Origin: Spirosoma arboris | GTDB taxonomy: Bacteria; Bacteroidota; Bacteroidia; Cytophagales; Spirosomataceae | Reading direction: 5' to 3' | Length of the DNA: 64,000 bases | Assembly: GCF_009754945.1 (NCBI RefSeq) | Contig: NZ_WPIN01000013.1 | Location: 164,068 to 228,067, forward strand | Part shown: positions 1 through 8,842 of the stretch, piece after piece | How the letters are laid out: each line of letters starts with the position of its first letter | Numbering within the stretch: the stretch's first letter is position 1 | The notes under the pieces: model-generated | Told to the model about the DNA's origin: nothing | The model's input: only the letters and a program-made list of their open reading frames with translations | Database searches by the model: none | Position numbers and translations under genes: made by a program

Positions 1-1
1 T

Positions 2-589
2 CCGGGCCCGGCCGTAGCGGTGAATGCAACCTATCCCCTCGTGAGTGGAGCCAGCCGGGTGGGCATGTCCAGCGCCACCCTAACCAAACTAAGTAACGCC
101 AAAGATCAGCGCATCCGCCCTTCTTTTCGCGTGATGTACCGCAATACCGCGGGCTTTCCCATTGCCGGTGTCATGCTGACAAAATTCATTGGCCGGGTTG
201 ATTCGGGTATACAGCTTTACGACAATGACTTTCCCATTTATCGCTACGCCGATGTGTTGCTGTTGCTGTCCGAAGCGAATACGAAATTGGGCAACGATCC
301 ATCTGCCGACATCAATGCCATTCGGGCACGAGCCTATGGGACAGGCTTTACCGTATACACCAATGGAAGTCAGGAAGCCAACATGAATGCAATTCTGGAT
401 GAATACCTGCGGGAGTTTATTGGGGAAGGGAAGCGTTGGTGGGCCTTGCGCCGGGCAGGGAATGCGTATGTATTCGCGGCCGTAAACCCTGTTTATCTGC
501 CCGCCACGCAGGTTTATAAACTGCTTCTACCCATTTCCATTTCCATGCTTAACACCGATCCGAAACTAGTTCAGACGCCTGGGTACTAA
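2..589 (+). CDS. SusD/RagB-family lipoprotein, C-terminal part (5' end outside window)
   Basis: This is the C-terminal ~195 residues of a SusD-like glycan-binding outer-membrane lipoprotein. The frame is open from base 2 through the window edge. A GTG at base 20 is a possible start but an unlikely one, because SusD proteins are usually 450-600 residues. The C-terminal signature is clear: YRYADVLLLLSEA (TPR-like core), then EFIGEGKRWWALRRAGN, and the family ending LVQTPGY. SusD caps the SusC TonB-dependent channel and binds glycan at the cell surface. The genes that follow suggest sialylated or amino-sugar glycans as substrate. The GC-rich stretch at 4-19 resembles the 3' half of the HP16 elements but lacks a pairing stem. 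Confidence 0.85.
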   Translation, partial: PGPAVAVNATYPLVSGASRVGMSSATLTKLSNAKDQRIRPSFRVMYRNTAGFPIAGVMLTKFIGRVDSGIQLYDNDFPIYRYADVLLLLSEANTKLGNDPSADINAIRARAYGTGFTVYTNGSQEANMNAILDEYLREFIGEGKRWWALRRAGNAYVFAAVNPVYLPATQVYKLLLPISISMLNTDPKLVQTPGY

Positions 590-667
590 ATCAAGTAAAG
601 GTCTTTGTGTTGTTTGCCAGTAGAGACCGTATACACTCACATCAAGTATAGGTTAGGTTTGTTCGCA

Positions 668-694
668 GTTCCTTCGGATTATGTCCGAAGGAAC
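668..694. terminator. 11-bp perfect hairpin between SusD and NanA genes
   Basis: An 11-bp inverted repeat (GTTCCTTCGGA / TCCGAAGGAAC) with a 5-nt loop lies 79 bp after the SusD stop and 18 bp before the preferred lyase start. It is followed by a pyrimidine-rich rather than pure T tract. It could be an attenuating terminator or an mRNA-processing/stability hairpin that lowers expression of the catabolic genes relative to susCD. Confidence 0.55.
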
Positions 695-712
695 TCTTCT
701 TCCTCCATTTTT

Positions 713-1660
713 ATGTCATATATTCCAAAAACCGAAGGGCTGGTGGCCGCTCCGTTCACCCCCATGCACGCTAATGGTAGCCTGAATCTGGCCACCATTC
801 CTGAGTATGCTCATTTTCTCGTTCAAAACGGTATCAAAGGCGCTTTTATCGGCGGCTCAACCGGTGAGGGCGTATCGCTTTCCTTTCCTGAAAAACTGGA
901 ACTGCTCCAGGCCTGGGGCCAGGTCGATGAACCCAGCTTGGCTAAAATCATGCTGGTTGGCGGTACATCTCTGGAAGAAAGCAAGCTACTTGCCAAGGAG
1001 GCCTCCCGTGCTGGTTTTCAGGCGGTAGCTGTACTGGCTCCGTTTTATTTCAAACCAGCGAATGTAGAACTCCTGGCTCAGTTTTGCATTCAGATTGGCG
1101 AAGCTGCACCCGATCTGGGCCTTTATTTCTATCATATTCCCGCTCTGACGGGAGCCAATCTGTCGATGATTGATTTTCTGGCCTGCATCGACGGGCGACT
1201 GCCCAACTTTTACGGCATCAAATACACCCACAATGACCTGATGGATTTTCGGCAATGTGTATTATTCGAAAAGCAGAAGTACGATATTCTGTGGGGTTGG
1301 GATGAAATTTACCTGGCGGCCATGGCAATGGGCGCTCGTGGGGCGGTGGGTAGTACATTCAATTACGCAGCTCCGTTGTATTATGACCTCATGGCTGCCT
1401 TCAACGCAGGTGATTTGGAAAAGGCCCGGCAGTTGCAGGATAAATCCATCGCCATTGTCCGTATCTTAGGCAAATACGGCGGTATTGCCACTGGGAAAGC
1501 CTTCATGCGGGCGGTGGGCATCGACTGTGGTGGTTTTCGGCTTCCTATAGCCAACATGTCGGCTGTACAGTATCCACGTTTTCTGGAGGATTTACACGCC
1601 ATCGACTTTTACGCCTATGCCTCACAAATGCCCGTATCGACGGTTGTCAACGCGGATTAA
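713..1660 (+). CDS. nanA: N-acetylneuraminate lyase (DapA/NanA family)
   Basis: Class I aldolase of the dihydrodipicolinate synthase/N-acetylneuraminate lyase family, predicted to split sialic acid into ManNAc and pyruvate in the cytoplasm. Visible motifs are GGSTGEG near residue 45 (carboxylate-binding GSTGE), YFYHIPALTG (catalytic Tyr) and FYGIKYTHND (Schiff-base Lys). Length from the ATG at 713 is 315 residues, normal for the family. An in-frame TTG at 605 would add 36 unlikely residues and read through the hairpin, so 713 is preferred. Its 3' end overlaps the Kelch gene, and the neighbours (mutarotase, MFS, O-acetylesterase, hexosaminidase) support sialate rather than DHDPS function. Confidence 0.85.
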   Translation: MSYIPKTEGLVAAPFTPMHANGSLNLATIPEYAHFLVQNGIKGAFIGGSTGEGVSLSFPEKLELLQAWGQVDEPSLAKIMLVGGTSLEESKLLAKEASRAGFQAVAVLAPFYFKPANVELLAQFCIQIGEAAPDLGLYFYHIPALTGANLSMIDFLACIDGRLPNFYGIKYTHNDLMDFRQCVLFEKQKYDILWGWDEIYLAAMAMGARGAVGSTFNYAAPLYYDLMAAFNAGDLEKARQLQDKSIAIVRILGKYGGIATGKAFMRAVGIDCGGFRLPIANMSAVQYPRFLEDLHAIDFYAYASQMPVSTVVNAD

Positions 1661-2783
1661 ACGGACTGGCATTGGACTCCTTATGACTTATCTGTCGGTA
1701 CTTTCAGCCAGTGCGCAGGCTCAGTTGCGTTATACCCTACTCCCGGATTTGCCTGCCTTGACCGGTCAGCCAAATCCGGGAGTAGCCGGGGCGTTTGCCG
1801 GTGCCAGTCATGACGCCTTACTCATAGCGGGCGGAGCCAATTTTCCGAATGGCTTTCCCTGGCAGGGTGGCACAAAAGTCTGGCATTCGACCGTTTATGT
1901 GCTAGTTCGCGAAGGAAATAGGTATCGATGGCAAGCCACGCACCAGCTGGATCGGCCACGGGCATATGGCGCTTCGGTGGTCTGGAATGAGCAACTGATT
2001 TGCGTGGGTGGCAATGACGAAAAGCAACGATTCGCCGATGTGTTTAGTCTCCAGTGGAATCCATTGACGGCTACACTCAACCAGCAGTCGCTTCCTGCAC
2101 TTCCCTTGCCTCTGGCGAATCTGGCCGCTGCTATTTCAGGCAATAGCCTATATGTGTTTGGTGGTGAATCGGATCGGGGAACAGAAACGGGCTTATACGT
2201 ACTCGACCTGAAAGCGCTGACCCGCGGCTGGCAAAAACTGGCTGATCTGCCCGGTCCGGCAAGAGCGTATACGGCCATGACAGCGCAGTCAGACGGAACC
2301 GATCAGTCGCTATACGTAGTGGGTGGTCGGCAGACGGTAAATGGCGTAACTACGATTTATTCCGATGTCTACGCCTATCAAATCAATCGGAAACAGTGGA
2401 AACGGTTACCCGATATGCGTCAACCGCTGGCGGCCCATCAGGTCATTGCCTTTGGTTCACAGTCATTGGTTGTGTTTGGCGGTGACGATGGAAAACGACT
2501 TCGACAAATTGAAGCCCTGACAAATCAGGTAAAGGTATTGCCCGAAGGCGTTGACAAGGAAAAACGCACGACGGAACGGAACAACCTTCAGATCGATCAT
2601 CCGGGCTTTATCAAAACGGTCTGGCAGTTGCGAACGGATACAAAAATCTGGTCAGTGGTGGACACATTACCGTTCCCGTCGCCCGTAACAACTCCGCTGG
2701 TCCGCTGGGGCAATAGCGTTATTATACCCAGCGGTGAAATTACGCCCGGCATCCGAACGCCTGCTATCTGGAAAATCGACTAA
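1617..2783 (+). CDS. nanM: Kelch-repeat N-acetylneuraminate epimerase/mutarotase (NanM-like), secreted
   Basis: This 388-residue protein starts with a signal-like segment (basic RRLSTRIKR followed by a hydrophobic stretch ending SASAQA). It then shows Kelch blades with the recurring pattern YVFGGES, YVVGGRQ, VVFGGDD, separated by Trp and Tyr positions. This matches the cyclically permuted mutarotase family that converts alpha- to beta-Neu5Ac in the periplasm. It overlaps the 3' end of nanA by 44 nt. A start at 1617 keeps the basic n-region, while an internal ATG at 1683 would lose it. A strong hairpin follows the stop codon. Confidence 0.8.
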   Translation: MPHKCPYRRLSTRIKRTGIGLLMTYLSVLSASAQAQLRYTLLPDLPALTGQPNPGVAGAFAGASHDALLIAGGANFPNGFPWQGGTKVWHSTVYVLVREGNRYRWQATHQLDRPRAYGASVVWNEQLICVGGNDEKQRFADVFSLQWNPLTATLNQQSLPALPLPLANLAAAISGNSLYVFGGESDRGTETGLYVLDLKALTRGWQKLADLPGPARAYTAMTAQSDGTDQSLYVVGGRQTVNGVTTIYSDVYAYQINRKQWKRLPDMRQPLAAHQVIAFGSQSLVVFGGDDGKRLRQIEALTNQVKVLPEGVDKEKRTTERNNLQIDHPGFIKTVWQLRTDTKIWSVVDTLPFPSPVTTPLVRWGNSVIIPSGEITPGIRTPAIWKID

Positions 2784-2867
2784 ATTTTTTTGAGAGGATT
2801 TACAGAATAAATCAGGATTGAGGAATGAAAAATTTCTGATTTATCCTGTAAATCCTCTCAAAAAAAT
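2784..2867. terminator. Long intergenic hairpin (about 32-bp stem, one mismatch)
   Basis: Arms 2784-2815 and 2836-2867 are complementary over about 32 bp with one internal mismatch. The A/T-rich outer ends give a T-run on either strand. It sits directly after nanM and before the MFS gene, as expected for a strong terminator or mRNA processing hairpin. Similar long hairpins occur at 14533-14605 and 18262-18326, each with its own sequence. Confidence 0.7.
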
Positions 2868-2887
2868 ACCATTATGACATCTGGCAA

Positions 2888-4156
2888 ATGAACGACAAGG
2901 CAGTAAGTCAACCGGGGAGGCTGTATCCATGGGTGGTGGTGGGCCTCTTATGGGTGGTAGCCATGCTGAATTATATGGACCGGCAGATGCTGGCGACCAT
3001 GCGACCATCCATGCAGCTGGATATCAGCGAATTGCAGTCGGCCACTAATTTCGGTCGGCTGATGGCTATTTTTCTCTGGATTTATGGCTGCATGAGTCCG
3101 GTATCGGGGATCGTTGCCGATCGGTTCAACCGGAAATGGCTGATTGTGGGCAGTTTATTTGTCTGGTCGGGGGTTACGTTCTCAATGGGATACGCCACGA
3201 CCTTTGATCAGCTCTACTGGCTACGGGCCATTATGGGTGTCAGTGAAGCCCTTTATATTCCGGCGGGTCTGGCGCTTATTGCCGATTTTCACACGACCAA
3301 AACCCGGTCGCTGGCTATCGGTATTCACATGACGGGCCTCTACATGGGCCAGGCGCTAGGGGGATTCGGCGCAACTGTGGCAGAGTCATATTCCTGGCCA
3401 ACGGCCTTTCAGGGATTTGGAATTGCCGGATTGCTGTATGCCGTTATGCTCAGCTTTTTCTTGCGGGAAACCAACCGGGGCGCGTCAGCCCAGTCCCTGA
3501 TTACGGATAAATTTAAACCCCAAAGCATACCCTTGACGAAAGGCCTGAGTTTGCTGCTGGCGAATACGTCGTTCTGGATCATTCTCTTCTATTACGCTAT
3601 CCCTAGTCTACCCGGTTGGGCAACCAAAAACTGGCTTCCCACGCTCTTTGCCACGAACCTAAACATCGATATGGGTACGGCCGGGCCTCTTTCCACGATC
3701 ACGATTGCTATGTCTTCCTTTCTAGGTGTGATTTTTGGCGGCATCTTGTCTGATCGGTGGGTGCAAACAAATCATCGGGGACGGATTTATACTAGCGCTA
3801 TCGGCTTATCCCTGACGATCCCCTCGCTACTGCTCATTGGCTTTGGCGACTCCCTTTTTCATGTAGTGGGGGCAGCCCTGTGTTTTGGGTTTGGTTACGG
3901 CATGTTCGATGCCAACAATATGCCGATTCTGTGCCAGTTCGTTCCCGCCCGCCATCGCGCAACGGCCTACGGTATTATGAACATGACGGGGGTCTTTGCG
4001 GGGGCACTGGTGACTAACTGGCTGGGAAAATCGATGGATTCGGGTCAACTGGGTTCTGATTTCGCCATGCTATCGGGTATCGTACTGGTGGCGTTGTTGG
4101 TGCAGTTATATTTTTTAAGACCGACCGTCAATGATATTGTCGCAGGCGAAAGTTAA
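2888..4156 (+). CDS. MFS transporter, probable sialic acid/hexuronate permease
   Basis: A 422-residue major facilitator protein with about 12 hydrophobic segments. Motif A-like residues DRFNRK follow the second segment, and the N-terminal LNYMDRQML is typical of the anion:cation symporter group that includes sialate and hexuronate transporters. It is predicted to import the free sugar acid released in the periplasm across the inner membrane. The gene overlaps the following esterase gene by 26 nt, so translational coupling is likely. Substrate is inferred from context only. Confidence 0.75.
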   Translation: MNDKAVSQPGRLYPWVVVGLLWVVAMLNYMDRQMLATMRPSMQLDISELQSATNFGRLMAIFLWIYGCMSPVSGIVADRFNRKWLIVGSLFVWSGVTFSMGYATTFDQLYWLRAIMGVSEALYIPAGLALIADFHTTKTRSLAIGIHMTGLYMGQALGGFGATVAESYSWPTAFQGFGIAGLLYAVMLSFFLRETNRGASAQSLITDKFKPQSIPLTKGLSLLLANTSFWIILFYYAIPSLPGWATKNWLPTLFATNLNIDMGTAGPLSTITIAMSSFLGVIFGGILSDRWVQTNHRGRIYTSAIGLSLTIPSLLLIGFGDSLFHVVGAALCFGFGYGMFDANNMPILCQFVPARHRATAYGIMNMTGVFAGALVTNWLGKSMDSGQLGSDFAMLSGIVLVALLVQLYFLRPTVNDIVAGES

Positions 4157-5696
4157 CGTATTCAAGTGGCTGACGTATGCTCTCATTTTCTGCGTAGCAG
4201 TTTGTCCGGCTTACGGGCAGCTTCGTCTGGCGGATGTCTGGCAAAGCGGGATGGTCATCCAACGCGATAAACCCATACCGATATGGGGATGGGCCAGGCC
4301 CGGTCAGACGGTGCGAGTCCAGTTTGAAAATGAACAACGGCAGACAGTGGTAAAGGCTGACTCAAGTTGGTCGCTTCACTTACAATCCCGTGCTGCATCG
4401 GCAACACCTACCCGCCTGACGATCAGAACGGATCAGGATATGCTCCAGCTAACTAACCTGCTGATTGGCGATGTCTGGATTTGTGCGGGTCAGTCGAATA
4501 TGGCCTTCCCGGTAATCAATAACCAGTTTGCGGCTCAAACGTTACGTCAACCGAAGAACCGGAGCCTTCGGCTTTTCAATAAAATTCCGGCGCTGTCAAC
4601 CTATAACGTAGCGTATGAACCGGCCGACCTGCCGCACCTGAATCCGACCGGGTTTTATCAATCGGCAAGTTGGCAGGAAGCTGATTCAGTAGCTGTCCGG
4701 TTGTTTTCGGCGATCGGGTACTACTTTGGCCAGACGGTTCAGCAATCACTTAATATCCCCATCGGATTGATTAATCTGGCGGTTGGCGGCTCGCCAACGG
4801 AAGCCTGGATGCGCCCGGCTAGTGTCATCGCTGATCCAATAACCCAACCGATAATTAAGGGCGATTGGTGGCAAAATTCCGCCTTGGAACCCTGGTGTAG
4901 TCAACGAGGGCAGGAAAATCTGGATAAACTAATTCAGGCAGGCTATAAGTTGCCTGCTGATTCGCTGGGGTATGAGCACCCATTCAAACCCGGTTTCCTG
5001 TATCAGTCTGCCATCGAGCCGTTGCTCCGGTTCCCAATCAAAGGCATCATCTGGTATCAGGGGGAGAGCAACGCCTTAAGCCTTGCGAGGGCTAAGCAGC
5101 ATGAGCGCCTGTTTCCACTTTTAGTTGAGGATTGGCGGAAGCAGTGGCAACAGGGCGATATGCCGTTTTACTTCTGTCAGCTTTCCTCTATAGGTACCGA
5201 AAAAGGCTATAAATCCGAGAACTGGCCGTGGTTTCGGGATAGTCAGCGTCGATTAGCTGAGCGGCTGCCCAACGTCGGTATGGTTATTACCAGCGATGTT
5301 GGCAATCCCACAGACGTTCACCCTATCCACAAACGGGTCGTCGGGGAACGACTGGCCCGGGAAGCGTTAATCAAAACCTACGGTCAGCAGGCTATAGGAA
5401 CACCTGAGCTTGTGTCCGTCTCTCGGGTCAGGAACGGAATCAGATTACGCTTTCGGCAAACGGGGGCGGGACTTCGAACTGCCGATACCCAAGCGATTCG
5501 CGGTTTTTCGGTTGGGGATTCTAGTGGCCCTCAACAGGACGTATCAGCGCACTATCGGGCTAATCAAGTCTTTCTTAGCTTTCCCAAAGGGAAATCGTAC
5601 TCCCATATTTATTATGGCTGGAAACCGTATACCACGGCCAATCTCGTCAACAGCGCCGGTCTACCGGTCTCTACATTTACCTGTTCCATTTTATGA
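4131..5696 (+). CDS. Sialate O-acetylesterase (SASA family), secreted
   Basis: This 521-residue SGNH-type esterase begins with a signal peptide (hydrophobic WLTYALIFCVAVCPAYG ending before Gln). The nucleophile block ICAGQSNMAF lies near residue 120. IIWYQGESNA and a C-terminal DVHPIHK supply the other SGNH blocks, including the Asp-x-x-His pair. It is predicted to remove O-acetyl groups from sialic acids or other sugars in the periplasm so the lyase pathway can proceed. It overlaps both neighbours, 26 nt with the MFS gene and 4 nt (ATGA) with the GH20 gene. Confidence 0.85.
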   Translation: MILSQAKVNVFKWLTYALIFCVAVCPAYGQLRLADVWQSGMVIQRDKPIPIWGWARPGQTVRVQFENEQRQTVVKADSSWSLHLQSRAASATPTRLTIRTDQDMLQLTNLLIGDVWICAGQSNMAFPVINNQFAAQTLRQPKNRSLRLFNKIPALSTYNVAYEPADLPHLNPTGFYQSASWQEADSVAVRLFSAIGYYFGQTVQQSLNIPIGLINLAVGGSPTEAWMRPASVIADPITQPIIKGDWWQNSALEPWCSQRGQENLDKLIQAGYKLPADSLGYEHPFKPGFLYQSAIEPLLRFPIKGIIWYQGESNALSLARAKQHERLFPLLVEDWRKQWQQGDMPFYFCQLSSIGTEKGYKSENWPWFRDSQRRLAERLPNVGMVITSDVGNPTDVHPIHKRVVGERLAREALIKTYGQQAIGTPELVSVSRVRNGIRLRFRQTGAGLRTADTQAIRGFSVGDSSGPQQDVSAHYRANQVFLSFPKGKSYSHIYYGWKPYTTANLVNSAGLPVSTFTCSIL

Positions 5697-7699
5697 GAAT
5701 ACTCATTTGTTTTCTAATTTTTGGCATCACACTTGATGGCTGGGCTGCTCATCCGCCTTTGCTTCCCGCTCCTCAGCAAGTTGCCTGGACGGGAAAATCG
5801 GTAGCGATAAAAGGGATGATTAATGTAGTGGCCCACTCGTCTGGAAGTAAGTCTATTGCCGACTCCATTCAGCACTTTATAAAAACGGTTGGTGGTAGGA
5901 GCGTACAGCTGACATCGCAATCGGCCTCGAAGAGCGCCTTTGTTATTACAGTTGCACTGGATACCGATTTACCGGCACTTCGGCAGAACCAGGAAAGCTA
6001 TCAGTTGCTTGTGTCACCTACTCGAATTGAACTGAAAGCGCTGACAACGACTGGCCTTTTCTGGGGCTATCGAACCCTTCAGCAATTAACAGATGTGGAG
6101 AGTAAGTCAATTGCAGGCTGCACCATTGTCGATTTTCCGGCCTTCCCCATTCGGGGGTTCATGCACGATGTGGGCCGTAGTTTTATTTCGATTGAAACGC
6201 TCAAACGGCACATTGATCGGCTTTCCCATTATAAAATCAATACGTTTCACTGGCACCTGACCGAAGATCTGGCCTGGCGATTACAGAGTGACGTTGTCCC
6301 CCGTTTAACCGATTCATCGGTAACGGTCCGGTTTCCGGGACAGTTCTATACCAAACAGCAGGCCCGCGATTTGGTCGATTATTGTAAACAGCGCCACGTA
6401 TTGCTTATCCCCGAAATCGACATGCCGGGCCACAGTGCCGCTTTTCGTCGGGCTACCGGATATGACATGCAGTCCAGCGAGGGCAAGGCGCTTGTAAAGC
6501 AGTTGTTGCGCGAGGTATGCGACCTTTTCGACGTTCCTTATCTTCACATTGGCACGGATGAGGTGGCGTTTAACGATTCACTCTTCGTCCCCGAAATGGC
6601 AACCGTCGTGCGTGACTGTGGCAAAGAAGTGATTGGCTGGCTGCCCGGTGCCCGGCTGGACAAAAAGATGATCCGGCAACTATGGATGAGTACCGTAAAG
6701 CCAGCCGCTGGACAACACGTGATTGATTCGCGGAATCTATATCTGAATCATTTTAGCACACTGGCCGACTTGATCAGTGTGTATCAGCGCACGATCTGCG
6801 ATACCACCTGGGGCTCATCGGAACGCCTGGGGGCTATTGCCTGCGTGTGGAATGACCGAAAGCAGCCGAATGAAACTGAAATCGAACGGCTGAACGGGTT
6901 TTACCCGATCATGCTGGCCGTTGCCGAACGGTCCTGGCGCGGGGGCGGCTTACCCGAAACCGAAGCAGGAACCGTCATCCAGAATCAACCTGATTTTGCC
7001 GAATTTGAAGACCGATTACTCACCCATAAACGGCACTATTTCAATTCATTGGAGTTTCCCTACGTTCGCCAAAGTACTATAAACTGGCGAATTAGTGAGC
7101 CGTTTGCCAATCAGGGAAAACTGGAAGCTGTTTTTCCTCCCGAGACGGAGAACCTTGATTTGCAGGGTATAGAGGCAACGGGGGGTACAATTTATCTGCG
7201 TCACGTTTGGGGGCCAACTGTCGTGCGGGCGTACCTGACCAACCCACAGCCGAATCACACCGTTTATGCCTATACCTATGTGTTTTCGCCCCGAGCCCAG
7301 ACAGTAGGTGCCTGGGTTAATTTTCACAACTATGGACGATCGGAGAAAGATGCCAGCCCGCCCCAAGGCCAGTGGGATTACAAAGGAAGTAAAATCTGGG
7401 TCAATGATCAGGAGCTAATACCACCGACTTGGACGAATGCTGGTTTACATCCGTTGGGCAATGAGCAGCCCTATACAGACGAACCCTACGAAAATCGTCA
7501 ACCGAAGTCAGTTTCGCTCAAAAAAGGCTGGAATAAAGTGCTGATAAAATTGCCAATCGGTGAGTTTCGGACGGATACGTATCGATTAGGAAAATGGATG
7601 TTCACCTGCGTTTTCGTTAAGCCAGTAAACAATCAACTAGAAGCCGTTGATGGATTGATTTATTCTCCAGATAAAATGAAAAGGTTGCGATTAAGATAA
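5693..7699 (+). CDS. Beta-N-acetylhexosaminidase, GH20
   Basis: A 668-residue secreted GH20 enzyme with an N-terminal hydrophobic signal. A GH20b domain spans about 20-135, and the catalytic barrel follows with FHWHLTEDLAWRLQ, IPEIDMPGHSAAF and the acid/base pair in LHIGTDEVAF. The C-terminal ~200 residues form an extra beta-rich domain not needed for catalysis. It should release terminal GlcNAc/GalNAc from glycoconjugates, fitting a host-glycan or mucin-like substrate together with the sialate genes. It begins in a 4-nt overlap with the esterase stop and is the last gene of the run. Confidence 0.88.
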   Translation: MRILICFLIFGITLDGWAAHPPLLPAPQQVAWTGKSVAIKGMINVVAHSSGSKSIADSIQHFIKTVGGRSVQLTSQSASKSAFVITVALDTDLPALRQNQESYQLLVSPTRIELKALTTTGLFWGYRTLQQLTDVESKSIAGCTIVDFPAFPIRGFMHDVGRSFISIETLKRHIDRLSHYKINTFHWHLTEDLAWRLQSDVVPRLTDSSVTVRFPGQFYTKQQARDLVDYCKQRHVLLIPEIDMPGHSAAFRRATGYDMQSSEGKALVKQLLREVCDLFDVPYLHIGTDEVAFNDSLFVPEMATVVRDCGKEVIGWLPGARLDKKMIRQLWMSTVKPAAGQHVIDSRNLYLNHFSTLADLISVYQRTICDTTWGSSERLGAIACVWNDRKQPNETEIERLNGFYPIMLAVAERSWRGGGLPETEAGTVIQNQPDFAEFEDRLLTHKRHYFNSLEFPYVRQSTINWRISEPFANQGKLEAVFPPETENLDLQGIEATGGTIYLRHVWGPTVVRAYLTNPQPNHTVYAYTYVFSPRAQTVGAWVNFHNYGRSEKDASPPQGQWDYKGSKIWVNDQELIPPTWTNAGLHPLGNEQPYTDEPYENRQPKSVSLKKGWNKVLIKLPIGEFRTDTYRLGKWMFTCVFVKPVNNQLEAVDGLIYSPDKMKRLRLR

Positions 7700-7729
7700 C
7701 GTGCTTAATTTGTCTTATCCAAGGATACA

Positions 7730-7750
7730 TCGGACGTTTTTCTGAACGGT
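7730..7750 (+). repeat. 21-bp direct repeat copy 1 (downstream of GH20)
   Basis: TCGGACGTTTTTCTGAACGG plus T is repeated identically at 24819-24839, downstream of the LacI gene. A second short shared block (TTTTTGTGAACGA) follows each copy, at about 7797 and 24932. It may be a shared 3' regulatory or recombination sequence; its function is unknown. Confidence 0.7.
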
Positions 7751-7996
7751 TTTGATTTCTGAATACGATAAGTTCAGTTAATGATGGAAACTATCCTTTT
7801 TGTGAACGATTACAAATGAACTAATTTAAACGAACCAATCAACATAAGTTACATCTTGAAAGCCTAAGGGTAGCCTGCTTATTAACGTAGCAAACCGAAG
7901 AGGTCACCCTGAATTAAGAGCTCCCCTTTCCACTTCTTTGCGGTTTGTAGTTCCCCTGTGCTATTCCCTACTAAGTGATCAGGGTTTGATTAGAGC

Positions 7997-8827
7997 CTAT
8001 CCCGCTTGTTTGAACTCAACTGGTGTCATAAAACCTAGCGCCTGGTGAGGCCGTTCTGTGTTATAGACCTTCAACCAATCCTCAATTACCTCCCGTACCT
8101 GAGCTAAATTACGAAACAGGTACGCATTTAATATCTCCCGACGAAAACTTCCAGTAAAGCGCTCGATAAAAGCATTCTGAACGGTCCGCCGTAGCGGTGG
8201 GTTTGCCCGGTTGAATCCAATGCAAACGGATCTCTTTCGCTTCGCACCACTCCGTCAGCGCAGTACTGATAAATTCAGGACCATTATCACAGCGCAGACA
8301 GTCTGGGTTTCCATAGCTTTCAAGCAATTGCTCAAGAAAACGAATAACCCGTTTAGCGGGTAGTGAATAATCTACCTCTACGCCCAATGCCTCTCGACTA
8401 TAATCATCCAAGACATTGAGAGTCCGAAATCGACGGCCATCTCGCAAAGCGTCAGCCATAAAATCCAAAGACCATACCTGGTTTACAGCCGTTGCTTTGG
8501 GTAAGGGCTTACGCACATGATCCGGCAAGCGCCTTCGTTTCCGTTTGGGCAGGTTTAACCCTAATTGGCGATAAACGCGCCAAAGCCGTTTGTGGTTGTA
8601 CGGATGACCCTGCCGACGCAAGCGGTGACGAATCTTCCAAAATCCCCATCCTGGATGACGCCGGGCAATGGTTTGAAGGGCCTGTTCAACTTCGTTATCC
8701 GGCTGGCGCTTGGATAGGTAAGCATTCGACGGCTTAACCCAGCCAAACGGCAAGCGCGCTGCTGGCTATAGACCTTGGCTTTGACAATCCACTGGGCCAA
8801 CTGACGACGTTGAGCAGGCCCTACCAC
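7997..8827 (-). pseudogene. IS3 orfB transposase (DDE/rve), broken
   Basis: The - strand carries the IS3 orfB architecture. An N-terminal HTH_21 segment (QRRQLAQWIVKAKV, then RACRLAGLSRR) is followed by the integrase core with SLDFMAD, LRCDNGPEFI and the C-terminal ERPHQALGFMTPVEF. The frame breaks near 8720, where a single base appears lost. It breaks again at 8181-8196, where an HP16 element is inserted between PGKPT and QNAF. Deleting that 16-mer restores the normal continuation through to the stop at 7997-7999. It is not translatable as one protein. Confidence 0.85.
8181..8196 (+). repeat. HP16 element 1 (in IS3-A orfB)
   Basis: ACGG-TCCG-CCGT-AGCG; stem ACGG/CCGT pairs. Flanks are TCTGA | GTGGG. 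Removing the 16 nt restores Pro-Thr-Gln-Asn in the antisense transposase frame. Antisense to the gene. Confidence 0.9.
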
Positions 8828-8842
8828 AGCGATTTCTATGGA

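Noticed and set aside
4..19. GC-rich stretch ending CCGTAGCG before GTG in the SusD gene, like an HP16.
   Set aside because: The 3' half matches HP16 element 1, but the 5' half (GGGCCCGG) does not pair with it. The frame is open, and the upstream context is outside the window, so an insertion cannot be shown.
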